NCBI RefSeq assembly: GCF_003171515.1 | Contig: NC_089398.1 | Location: 620,001-684,000 of the forward strand | DNA length: 64,000 bases | Reading direction: 5' to 3' | Source: Pyrenophora tritici-repentis | Lineage: Eukaryota > Ascomycota > Dothideomycetes > Pleosporales > Pleosporaceae | Part shown: one piece after another, positions 42,410 to 52,203 of the stretch | Layout of the letters: every line of letters begins with the position of its first letter | Numbering within the stretch: position 1 is the stretch's first letter | Made by a program: the position numbers and the translations under genes | The notes under the pieces: generated by a model | Seen by the model: only the letters and a program-made list of their open reading frames with translations | The model's database searches: none | Told to the model about the DNA's origin: nothing

Positions 42410-45400
42410 AAACGTCCCTTCAGAACCTTAAGTCTATCAATATTCAATCAATCAACCAACCAAAAATTGGCTCTTCAGTCTCATCAACTCAAACAAACAA
42501 ACTGTAGCCCTAAGAAATGAGCCAGTCAATCAACATCTATGCCTCAAATGTTGGTTGTTTTGTTTGTTGCCATCTCTGCCTACAAGCTCCTAATAGGTCT
42601 TTGTCCGAGCTTTGTTCGGCTCCTCTAGAGACTGTTCTAGATAGTTCGCCAGCATAGGCACCTTAGAAGGGCGGCTAGCTGAGATAATGTTGTACTTGGC
42701 AGCAACCTTGTCAATGTAGGCGTCCTGCACTAAGTGAATTGTGCGTGCGTTGATGTCTCGAACGACGCGTATGCCTAAGAACCACTTGAGCTCTCCGAGG
42801 CATTTTAGGCTATAATGCTCTTTGTTGAGAAGGTATATGTACCAATCAACGCAGGGGCAAAGAGTGTTCACTTTTTGTCTCAACACTCTTCAAGTTTCTT
42901 CTTAAACTCTTGGTGTAGATGTCTGTTTGATAGGTGGAAAGCCATAACAATATCGTCAACGTAGACGAACATGATTAACCAGCTATTAACGTAGACGCAT
43001 GGAAATCCTAGTATAGGCGTCAAGCCTAGAGACTTTAGTGTCTCTCTTAGGTCCTTATACCACAGAAGCGGTGATTCCTTCAGTCCGTACAGGGCTCGGA
43101 GCACCTGTAGTAGCTCTCCATCTTTCTTGAAACCGTCTGGTGTCTCAGCATAAAGCTTTCGATTAAGTGTAGTATTAAGAAATGCATTCGGTACGTCGTA
43201 CTAGAGCAGCTCTAGTCCAAACTGATTAGCTATTGCGATGAGTGCTCGGAACGTTCGAGCGGCTAATGTGGCAGCGTAGGTGTCTCCATACAGCTGTTCT
43301 AGATCACCACGGACCACAAGTCGTGCCTTGAATCGATAGAGGTAGCCATCCTCATCAAATTTGTATGTGAATACCCACATCAGGGGTAGCACCTCTGCAT
43401 TAGCAGTCTCTACTGTCTGTGTAGTCTTGGCGAAGCAGCCTTTGCCCTATATCTCGCGATACTCTTTTTGTGCAGCGTCTTAGAACTGCTCTCCAAACTG
43501 ATAATGGTCCAGCTCTCGATATAATTATAGAGCTCTCGGCACCTGCGTGCAATGTATCTTTATTATTGGCTCAGCCCTTAGGGCAGTTGAGAATACCTTT
43601 AGATAGTTGTCAACTGATCCTCTATATGTGACAGCGTGAGAGTGCTATCTCTCTAGTTCTTAGAGATCAGCGATTCTTCGTGTACGGCGTGGACCTTTAA
43701 TAATATTATCCGTGCTGAGATTAAGGTTTCGACGTCTTGGAGCGTTGTTCTTATATTGATTAGGTATATAGCCTTCGATCTGAGTCGCGGAAATGTCTTA
43801 AGATCCTTGTACAATGTTGCGTTGTTGTTCTTGAACTAACTGCTCGTCTATAGCCTGTTACTCTAAGATTAAGTCTTGATCGTTGTGTAGACTTAAATTT
43901 GAGGGTTCTAGAGTCGGTAGTCCTCCTTCGTACTGTTCCTTGTCTTGCTCTATCTCCTTACCCCCTATCTGTGACTCTGGGAGCGCAGATGCATGTGAAG
44001 GTTGTTGTTAACGATGTTGTCTAGAAGTTAGTAGGTCTTCGATAGCCATGTCGTCTAGCTCGAACTCCTCTAGAAACGATAGAAGCTTAATAACCTCTTC
44101 GATTATAGATTCACGAGCGTAGCCCTGTGGACCATCGTAGAATTTCGTGGGTTCGAATACAACATCTCGCGTGCGTATAACCTAGTCCTTGGTAGGCAGC
44201 TAGATCCTAAAGATGTTGGTAGAGTCGTAGCCAACTAGGTGGCTAATAAGCGCTCTTAATTTGAGCTTGTCTCCGCGCTTAAGTGATCGGTTAAGAACGT
44301 AGGCTCGATATCTAATCGGACGCATATGTTGAACCTTTAGCTTCGTCTTCTATATAATCTCGTACGGTGTCTTCTATTGCAGCGCTTTAGTTAGTGTCCG
44401 ATTAAGGACGTATGCTGCTGTTCGAAGCAGCTCATAGGACAAGGACTTTAGTAGTCCTGCTTAGATCCTTATAGCTCTGGCTCGGATGACAAGCAGCGAT
44501 CCCGCTCGCTCTGCTAGTCTATTCTGCTCCTCTGTGTACTCGGCTCGTGGCTCGTATCGAATACTAAGGTCTCTGCAAAGTTCTTCCAGGAAGTTTAGCG
44601 ATGTGCCGTATCCACGTTCGTTATCTGTCTTAATAGCGGTTATGTCGCAATTAAAGACGCGTTGTATGCTGCGTATGTCCTAGATCAACTATTGACTCAG
44701 GAATGGTTTTGATCGGTTTGAGAAAGTAGACACTTGGTGCCATTTTGAGTATTAATCGACGGAGTGTCCAGCCTATTAATCACTGTTGAGGCATGCTTCT
44801 CCTTGTAGCAATAGTTAAATTACATCTATAGCAATCTAGTAGAAAGGCTTCTGTGCTTGATCCTCCTGCTGTCTTCGAGATATCTGCTTCGTCAACTTAG
44901 ACTCTGTACAGACAGCACAGAAGTCGTTAGTGTTGCCTTTAATAACAAGTCTATCGACATTCGACGTAAGCTTTTTGATCGCTTTCTTGCCAGGATGAGC
45001 CCACATCTGGTGTGCCATCCTAGCATCGACTTTCTGGTCTGGGCGCGGAGCCTTCGAAGGTCTGTAGGTAGTGCCAAAAGATAACAGCAACATCGGTTTC
45101 GGGCGACTAAAGGCATCAGCGTCCACCAGCTAGTGTCCTCTATTATGCTCAAGATAAGCAAGTACTGTTCCTGGGTCGCCTTTGTACAGTAGATCCCGTC
45201 CTGAATTAAAGTATATGCTAAGCTTCCGGCAGCGTGCCAGACCGATCAGGCTCGTAATAAAGCCTTAGACGTAAGCGACGTAAGTAAGTCTTAGTAATTG
45301 TACACCTGTTGGCGTGTTTGCCATAAGCTCCATGCTTCCCCAGGCTGTGATCTGGACACGTCCTGTTCCAGCTCCAACAAAGTCCGTAGCGACAGCGTTG

Positions 45401-46296
45401 TACTCCCTTGTCTATCCACTCTATTCCTCAGTGTTGATCACGTGAGTGTTAAAGCCAGGGTCAAGGATCTATTGATTGCTAAGCTTGTTAATATCCTCTT
45501 CTATACTCACTGCTGTGTAGAGGTTGCCTTTTAGCTTTAAGCTATCGTCTGCAATTGTATTCGTTTCGACTCGATTATTATAAGTCGTCTCGTTGTAGTC
45601 CTAAGCAGATCGCTCTTAGTCTTGTATTATGTATCGTACAGTGTTCGCTGTAGGTCTTGTAGGACGGTTGCCATCGTCTATAGCGATGCTCCCTCCACTC
45701 TCTTGCTGCTTTGCGCGCCACTTGTCGAGCGCCTTGTTAATCTTGTCTCTCAAGTTGTTGTCGGCGGCCAGGGCGGCGTCGAGCTTCTTTCGGCTAAGTG
45801 CATTAGCGTAGGTCTTCGGCCTTCGTGGGTGCTCTGTATTGATCAACCAGCAGTCAACCTAGTAATGTTTTAAGCTACATAGGCATTTCGGTTTCGTCTT
45901 ATTACTATTATTATTAGCATCCTTGTTCTGCTGCTAAGACTTCGCAACGTCCAGCTCCGCTGCTATTAAGCTAAGTCCTGTCGACAGCGGTCGCACACGC
46001 TTGAGGTAGGTCGTGAACTTGCTGACGTAGTCTTCCACTGATGGGATGGCAGTGCCAGCGTCCTCTAGGTCGATCAGGGCTCGCAGGCCTGACGTACTAT
46101 ACTCAGGATCGATCGTTCTACAGGCGACAAGGAAATCTTCTTATGCCCTTAATCCTATTGTCTTAGGAACTTCTGCAGAGATACACATGTTGGTGACCTC
46201 CACCCAAGAGCGTAGCTACTCCTTAACCTTTCTACTGCGTGGCGGCGTCTGAAGGGCTTTGTATCGTGCGATTAGATCGCGTTGTTGTGTTGCGTC

Positions 46297-46458
46297 CACA
46301 GTCCGCAACAATCAATTAAGTGGGTCCTAGAAGGTTCAGATTGGATTGATTGATTACCGCTTTAAGCCTAGTAGTTACCTATAGGAGTTTAAGCCCTACC
46401 TAGATAGGTAAGTGGGTCTAGGAGAGTGACCGGATTGAATTGATTGTTGCGGAGTCTA
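46297..46458 (-). mobile_element. 162-bp hAT-type MITE in the Copia gag region
   Basis: It starts CACAGTCCGCAAC and ends GTTGCGGAGTCTA, with the exact 8-bp duplication GTTGCGTC at 46289-46296 and 46459-46466. Read in reverse complement it matches the copy at 32000-32161 over all 162 bases by my comparison. Confidence 0.93.
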
Positions 46459-47081
46459 GTTGCGTCGGACGGTGCAAGGTGCTTCTTAAGCGTCGTTAGT
46501 CGCTCGTATAGCGTGTCCTTATTCTCGATTAAGTAAAGGTGCTTTGCAGCGATCGTCTTGCTAATCTCAAAGTTAAACTCGGCGAGAGCCTTTCTTTGAC
46601 GCCTAAACTCAAGGTCCTTGTGCTCCCATCGCTCGTACTCCTATTAATACAGCTTCTGCTGCGCGGCAGTAAGGTGAGCAATTAACGTCGCTCTAGCAGC
46701 GTGATCCGTAAGCTGTGGTTCGATTAGTGCCAGTAACGTAGGCAGGTCCGCTGCCTTCGTAGCAGGGTCTACGTACTGCCAGAGCTTATGCTTCTGTGCA
46801 GTATCCTTTCAAATAAACAGCCACTTGTGCCAGTTGTCAGCTCGATCGAGGACGACAGTCACTCGGGTGACCGCAGGGTCTGATAACTCAATCGTCATCG
46901 TCTATAGTGTGTATGAGTGGTTCGGCGGCTCCGCACAGTATGATCAATCGTGACCTCAATCGTGGGTGCCTGTCAATAGGTCGGCGGCTCCGTACAGTAT
47001 AATCAATGTTGATCCCGATCGTAGGTGCCAGTTAGTCGTTGTAAGTGAGCGAGCTTTTTAGTCGCAATCTAGGCTTATAAC

Positions 47082-47317
47082 TGTTGCAGTACAATGCAGT
47101 CAATTAAAGTGTAACCGCGCGAGGCAGTTATCAGAGTATATATTGTTTTGTCGTTGTTGTGCTGTCATGGCCACTTTATATGTAGCCATAATCAGGGTCT
47201 ATTTACATGACGTATCTCTGATGCTGGTGAGGGGAGAAGGTGCTCATGGAGGGGAGGGAGGAGCGCCAGGACAACGCACGTGACATGCGCAATACCCTTG
47301 CCTCACAAACCGCAACA
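47082..47317 (-). repeat. Copia LTR (5' LTR of the minus-strand element)
   Basis: This is the 236-bp partner of 38107-38342, followed by the target duplication ACTAC at 47318-47322. Confidence 0.95.
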
Positions 47318-47339
47318 ACTACTCTACTTCACCCTGCGT

Positions 47340-47480
47340 TGAAACTTGTTAAAAAGAAAATTAAGATACAAAAAAGTACAAAAAAGAAATGAACAACCAC
47401 ACGTTTCGAACCCCGTGCTGTCTCTGGTCTGGCAGCCCTACTGCTAGGGCTTGGTCTGGCAGTATACGTCTATACTTGAT
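47340..47480 (-). repeat. SINE-like repeat with a Pol III B-box-like motif, copy 1
   Basis: On the minus strand, GGGCTGCCAGACC is followed by CACGGGGTTCGAAACGTG and then GGTTGTTCATTTC and a T-rich tail. GGTTCGAAAC matches the tRNA B-box. A related sequence lies at 48455-48560. An A-box is not convincing, so tRNA origin is only suggested. Confidence 0.4.
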
Positions 47481-47640
47481 GAATTCTTATCGCTGAAACT
47501 ATTCATAAACATCTAAAATAACAATCCAGGTATTATGAGTGATGTTGCGCGTGTGCGTAGGTGGCTCGCTTAGCGCGAGTGAGAGCGAGTCCGTGGGCGT
47601 GAGTGAGCGTGAGCGTGAGTGTCCGCATTTACAATACTAC

Positions 47641-48920
47641 GTCGTACGTTCATCATCCATATAATGAACGTCATGACTAGGGTGCAGACGCATTTGCGTG
47701 ATCTGTTTGCGCTATGCATACGGCCCATCATTTCATCCCAAGTATACATGCAGCGGATGCAGCGAATGCAGTGAGTATTTGGGAATTCCAGGATACGTTG
47801 ATTTCTTAAGCGAGCAGGCGACTACAGTGGATGTCTGGAGGTAAGCTATCAAGGTCAAATAAGAGTTTCAAAGGCTGTAGATTACGTTGTAGCGAGTAGC
47901 ACTAAAGGTAAGAGTCACTTTACTATCTACATTAAGCGGGAGACTGTGTACTTAGGCTGATATCTTACACTGACCCCTAAATACACTATAATACCTTGGG
48001 AACCTCGACCGAACATCTATATAGCACCGAATATTTAAGCAGAAATACATTTTCCAGCGAGGAACTTACAAGGTAAGAGTAAGAAAGCTTAATAGAGGCA
48101 AGGATGAGAAAGGCTTAGTAGAGCTCTCGTCAAAATCATGTACTTAACGGTTCTTTAGTTTGGTACGAGAAGGATAGGTACCGTAATCATGTAAAGTAGA
48201 TCAAAAACAACTGAGTAGCATTAATAACGCATGTAAGTTCGTAGAGCGCAAGTACTTTGTGTAAAGATATCAGAACGTTAGGTCACACAATAATAAGAAC
48301 CTATTCTACTCTTACGCTTAAGACGCTTCATTAGGTAGAGAAGGTGACACGTAAGGAAGGACAAGGGTAAGGCGGAGAAAATAGATACGGCTAAGGAGGC
48401 AATAGGGTTGTATGTAGGCTTAGATGCTGCAAGGTTAAGAGTTCTGTCAAAACAGGATCGAAAAAAAGGACAAAAAAGAAGGTGGACAACCACCTTCACG
48501 AGTTTCGAACCTCGGGCTATCTCACTGGCTGCCCATTAGTATTGTTACTCGGAACTTTCTAACTCCTCATTAACAGTTCTGAGAGGGACTTCTTGGACTG
48601 ACTGCCCGTTAACATTACTGAGAGGGTCTTTGGTTTGATGAAATATTGTTCAATATTGTAATATATATACAGGGTCTCATTACAAGTTAAGAGTGTGGGC
48701 GGTAACTATGAGTGTACCCGTATGAATACCAGGAAAGAGGTGCCATGTCCAAAATGCGCCATGGTATAGATGAGAGAGCCAACTACGTAGCGTCTCCAGA
48801 GGTTGTTAGTATGGTTCATCAGATGAGTTGGGGACTACATGTCACTTCATACGCAAGTAGTACAGAAGGTAAGTATCACCTTGATGTCTACATTAAACTG
48901 AAGAGTATGCACTTGTAAAG
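47641..48920 (+). other. Degenerate repeat DNA with RIP-like stops, no functional gene
   Basis: Two diverged related stretches occur, about 47885-47960 and 48830-48920. Both read SST-x-GK-x-H followed by VYIK or IYIK in one frame (for example SSTEGKYHLDVYIK). Downstream of the first, a protein-like frame (YLTLTPKYTIIPWEPRPNIY) is broken by repeated TAG/TAA codons. This looks like an old, RIP-mutated element. I recognise no family. Confidence 0.4.
48455..48560 (-). repeat. SINE-like repeat with a Pol III B-box-like motif, copy 2
   Basis: On the minus strand, GGGCAGCCAGTGAG, then CCGAGGTTCGAAACTCGTG, then GGTTGTCCACCTTC and a T-run. Order and spacing match copy 1 at 47340-47480. Confidence 0.4.
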
Positions 48921-49009
48921 ATAATGCACAACCAAATCATACCAGGACATCCCATGGTATTAAGAAGATCACACCTAAACCCATTTGTACTCCGTAAAAC
49001 ACCATATGT

Positions 49010-49909
49010 CTAGGCAGCACTGTGCTTGGCAGCAAGGATGGCGTCAGTACTGGCCAGGAAAGCGGGACCCTTGTGCTCGAAGAAGCGGATGTATTGGCGT
49101 TCATTGACATCGAGAGGTGCATCGCGGTACTCGCAACGCTCTTTGTATTTGCATACGCCTGGAGTGCGGAAGTGAACTTGACAGAGTCCCAAGTCCCAAT
49201 GAACGTTGGAGCCGTAATGGCCGGGTCCAACTTTGCCTGTGCCAGTTGGGTAGTGTAGACATGGAATGAAGCGTGAAAAGTCGACCTTCACATTCTTGCG
49301 TGGCGCTTCCGGATGCTCATAGCTGGGATGATTGCGTACAGCGGCGCTGTGATGAAGAACATGGGTTAAGATGTAAGGGCGGCGCTCTGTGGGTGAGCTG
49401 GCCGTGGTTTCGTTGACTTGCCTCTGCCATGACTGCTTCTTTGTTGACTTCAGTTCTCGTAATTCGTTCTCAAGCTCATGGATGGTCTGGTCACGATTGT
49501 TGACTTTCAACCTGAGGTTCGTGAGCTGCGCTTGCAACTTGAGAATTTGACCATTTCTCTCACGAAGCACATGGTTTGCCTTGTCGACCTTTTGTTCCTT
49601 CTCGAGAAACTGACCCGTGAGCTGCAGATAGTCGGCTTTTTTGCGTCGGCCGTATTCGACGGCTTTGTAATAGGCCACAATCCAGCGGTTGGGCGACCTA
49701 TCTTCTGTCTCTAGACGCTACGACGGTTTCGGTAGGCTCGGTAGCTCCACTGTCTGTAAACAGCTTGATTAGCATCTGTAGCATGTGCGAAAGTGAATCC
49801 GCGACATCAAAGCAATGTGCAAGTACTTACTGCGTTGAGTGTCGCTACTGTTGCGGTAAGGAGAGCTGGGCATATGCTCGAAACTGGCGGATCCTCGATA
49901 GCCGTTCAT
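49010..49909 (-). CDS. Coiled-coil protein with a CCCH-like motif (His replaced by Asp), two exons
   Basis: Exons are 49909-49831 and 49710-49010 over a 120-bp intron (GTAAGT, GTCTAG); the product is 259 aa. Residues about 30-130 form a long coiled coil (DKANHVLRERNGQILKLQAQ, NRDQTIHELENELREL). The C-terminal part has VHWDLGLCQVHFRTPGVC and YKERCEYRDAPL, that is C-x9-C-x5-C-x3-D. This matches the C-terminal domain of the protein at 8871-10381 (HDLGLCFATF..., CPWRHHPL) except that the last ligand is Asp. The two proteins are paralogous in this domain only. Function is unknown. Confidence 0.72.
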
Positions 49910-51483
49910 CTTAAACCTTTAGTCAGTACAGGCTATGCGCAAAGAACCGTCGGGACCGACTTACCGTTCTCTGGCTTGACGGGTGTGTCACCTTGTCGCG
50001 AGTGTGGTGTGGATGTTGTTTGGAGCGAGCTGCGATGGGGGGGTATTTTGCGGGCGGGCCAATGCGCTGCGGCCATTTCTAATCTCGGTTGGGATAGGCG
50101 AGTGAATGAGAGACGTCACGTGGGCTTGATGATCCTCAATACTAGACAGCATCGCCTTTGCCCCCACCACCCGGAAAGTTTTCTCTGATACCGACAATGT
50201 ACCAGAGAATGACGGGAGCAAGTACCGCAGAGGCAGGGTGGTGGGGGCAGTCTGTCAAAGACAACAAGAGAAGAGACAATGGACGACGGTAGAGATGTGA
50301 GGAAGAAGAAGAGAAGACCATGGGAGAGGGCATTATATACACAAGGACACCCACTAGGAGGATGGCCGCGAAGAAAATGGGGTAGAGACATGAAATCGAA
50401 ACTGGGCAGATACTGTAGCGGTGAGCAAAATCCCGATCGCAAGGGCACTGAGCCAAACGCCCAGGTAGACATGGGGCCAATCCATAGCGGTGAGGCCAAC
50501 TGAACAAACGCAAGAACGCCAATCGACCTCCGTTGAGGATATGCAAACGTAGACATGCTGACCAGCACTCAAGAATATGAATTCAAGATCACTAAACGCA
50601 GCATATGCATGGAGGTCAGGACCAAGTGCCCGGAACTTTGAGACCACTCAAAACAACACACGGCAACGACAGCACCAAAAAGAAACAGGAGGCGGCGATG
50701 AGATACATGTTCGTAGAAGTGGGTCGACCGTGTGTCGAATGATGGTACGGCGAGCCAAAGAACGAGACCGCGGGGCTGTGACAAGAGAACAAACACAGGC
50801 CTATGTCCCGTGCCAATGGCAACACCGGAACAAACGATCCAACGATCGAAGGATCGAACTCGAAAAGACGTCGATCGGAGAGGTCATGACACGAGAGCAA
50901 ACACATACCCATGTCCCCATGCCCAACTGACATCTCAAACGCACCAAAAGTGACTCCACTCGAAAAGACTGAAGTCCAGAACGCCCATACGTCAGTACAG
51001 TAAGTTGTCATGCAGAAGGCCAAACGCACGCTATGTCTCGAAAGGACGAAAACAGTGAATAGACGAGATGTGTATGAAGTGCCAAGGCTGAGTGTATAAA
51101 CGACAAGCGACAAGAAAATCGGGAATATAGTAGCTAGCAAGCTAGAATGAAGAAGAAGCTGTGAAAGGGACCAAGAATGGCATTCATGTCCTGGCGTCTT
51201 TTGTCGTCAGTGGACTTTTATACCCCCCCTTGCTCAAATCACATCTCCCCGCATCACGACATCCCAACTCCAACTCTTTTCACCTCCACACTCCCCTACC
51301 CATCAATTCCCCACCCAGAACAAGCAAAAGAGAAAAACGGAAACAATACGCAGACAAGGAAAAATCTCGAAAACCGGGGTTATATACTCGCATCAAATCA
51401 CACAAGAACACCAGACTACTTCCGCCCTAACAGACTAGTGTTATACCAGCAACAAAGGAAAAAACCACATCATCCCCCACCGA
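49910..51483. other. Long gene-free interval
   Basis: This region holds the 5' side of the coiled-coil gene and the 3' side of the membrane-protein gene. Several open frames up to 174 codons occur on the minus strand but have no motif and overlap a purine-rich plus strand. An imperfect internal duplication is visible: a string like GAGAACAAACACAGGCCTATGT at 50785-50806 recurs as GAGAGCAAACACATACCCATGT near 50893-50914, and CTCGAAAAGAC occurs at both 50859 and 50959. Confidence 0.4.
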
Positions 51484-52203
51484 CTATAAGCCTTCTTTGA
51501 AGATACTCCTCCGGCTCTCCGTGGGGCTGTTTTCTCTGCTTCCTCTGCTAGCCCTGTGCTGGTGTTGGCTGGCACTCGGCATAGTTGCCGTTGCCCCACC
51601 GCGATAACTGGTATCGGCATCCATGACGGGTCTGGGGCTGACGCCTCTAAGGCTAGTAGCAGCGTTATCGTCGCCAAAGGGGTTGCGCGCATCAAGATGC
51701 TCGTCGTACTCGTCGCGGGTGCGACTACGACCGCGGGCTGGCTCAGTAGCCGCAGTGGCGAAGGGGTTGGCGGTTTGCTGGTGCGAGGCTGGCGGTTCAT
51801 GAAGACCAAGTTCCTGCTCCTCGTAGTATGCCTCGTCGCCCACACGCGAACTCCACGCTTCGTCTGGGTCCAGGCGACTGCCTGCTCCTCGGCCCCCACC
51901 CACGCCTCGCTGTCCGTTGTAGCCAGAGTCTTCGTAGCCGCTGCCTGTGGTGTACCGGTTATTCCTGTTCTTGAACTTGTTGATTTGGGCGTCGAACCAG
52001 CCCTTGATGCCGGTGGGTGCGGGGCCAGGGTAGTTGGAAGCTTCGGCGCTTGAGGCGTTGCTCCTGAAGGCTGCTATCGGGTTCATCGACGGTGGTGGCA
52101 GACCATTGCGTGAGGCATTCCAGCGGGCATAAAAGTACCACCCACAGTAGGAAAATACCAGTAGCAACAGGAGTATTATGAAAAACACACCCCAGCCGTT
52201 CAT
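51484..52203 (-). CDS. Single-pass membrane protein with NPF motifs, 239 aa
   Basis: Residues 6-26 form one strongly hydrophobic segment (VFFIILLLLLVFSYCGWYFY), followed at once by basic residues, so a type with a short lumenal N terminus and long cytosolic tail is likely. The tail is Gly/Ser/Arg-rich and disordered and carries two NPF tripeptides (ANPFATAA, RNPFGDD). NPF motifs bind EH-domain endocytic adaptors in known cases. Similar small proteins are conserved in filamentous ascomycetes, some labelled acid-phosphatase-like without evidence. Function is unknown. Confidence 0.7.
   Translation of the reverse strand: MNGWGVFFIILLLLLVFSYCGWYFYARWNASRNGLPPPSMNPIAAFRSNASSAEASNYPGPAPTGIKGWFDAQINKFKNRNNRYTTGSGYEDSGYNGQRGVGGGRGAGSRLDPDEAWSSRVGDEAYYEEQELGLHEPPASHQQTANPFATAATEPARGRSRTRDEYDEHLDARNPFGDDNAATSLRGVSPRPVMDADTSYRGGATATMPSASQHQHRASRGSRENSPTESRRSIFKEGL

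Larger units (their letters stand above)
39117..42578 (+). mobile_element. Full-length hAT DNA transposon inserted in the Copia element
   Basis: The 3462-bp element begins CAAGGTTGTCAG and ends with the complement of CAGAGATGGCAAC. These are imperfect terminal inverted repeats, about 9 of 15 bases matching. An 8-bp duplication, CCTACAAG, flanks it at 39109-39116 and 42579-42586. Removing the element and one duplication rejoins the Copia reverse-transcriptase frame (KTY, stop, ELVGHLAYLTQH), which proves the insertion boundary. Subterminal regions are full of CAATCAATCAACC-type repeats. It encodes one intact transposase. Confidence 0.92.
38390..46900 (-). pseudogene. Copia gag-pol, degraded by RIP-type stop codons
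   Basis: Reading the minus strand, gag remains lie around 46900-45620 with a knuckle-like CLCSLKHY-x-VDC near 45860-45885. The GAG-pre-integrase region is at 45126-44836 (MAHQMWAHPGKKAIKKL, CAVCTESKL). Integrase follows at about 44830-44100 (TAIKTDNERGYG, YEPRAEYTEEQN). The reverse transcriptase is at about 43470-42590 (FKARLVVRGDLEQLYGDTYA, VLRALYGLKESP, MFVYVDDIVMAF) and resumes beyond the hAT insertion at 39108 (VGHLAYLTQHTRPDLARA). RNase H follows to about 38400 (VTKSTTEAKLLALLLAG, DKLSTKLKHVDIY). Stops sit where the family has Trp or Gln and are mostly TAG, for example in VDIY-TAG-NWIR-TAG-EVEE. It cannot encode a working polyprotein. Confidence 0.88.
38107..47317 (-). mobile_element. 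Complete Ty1/Copia LTR retrotransposon carrying nested insertions
   Basis: Two 236-bp LTRs (TGTTGC...GCAACA) bound the element, flanked by an exact 5-bp duplication ACTAC at 38102-38106 and 47318-47322. Transcription is on the minus strand. Next to the 5' LTR is GTTATAAGCCTAGA (47081-47068), which resembles the half-tRNA-iMet primer site of copia elements with three transitions. Next to the 3' LTR is the polypurine-like AGGATAAGGGGGTG. The span is 9211 bp. Removing the hAT insertion (3462 bp plus an 8-bp duplication) and the MITE (162 plus 8) leaves about 5.57 kb, normal for Copia. Coding regions in gag, integrase, RT and RNase H order are riddled with TAG stops. Confidence 0.95.

Noticed and set aside
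44140..44165. tRNA-like GGGTTCGAA string
   Set aside because: It lies inside the Copia integrase region and no cloverleaf can be drawn around it.
47560..47640. GTGAGC/GAGTGAGC run as a regulatory array or CRISPR-like repeat
   Set aside because: Short, irregular low-complexity DNA without spacers; CRISPR arrays are not expected in a fungal nucleus.
50616..51140. 174-codon minus-strand frame as a membrane protein
   Set aside because: Hydrophobic only because the opposite strand is purine-rich; no family motif and no good start context.
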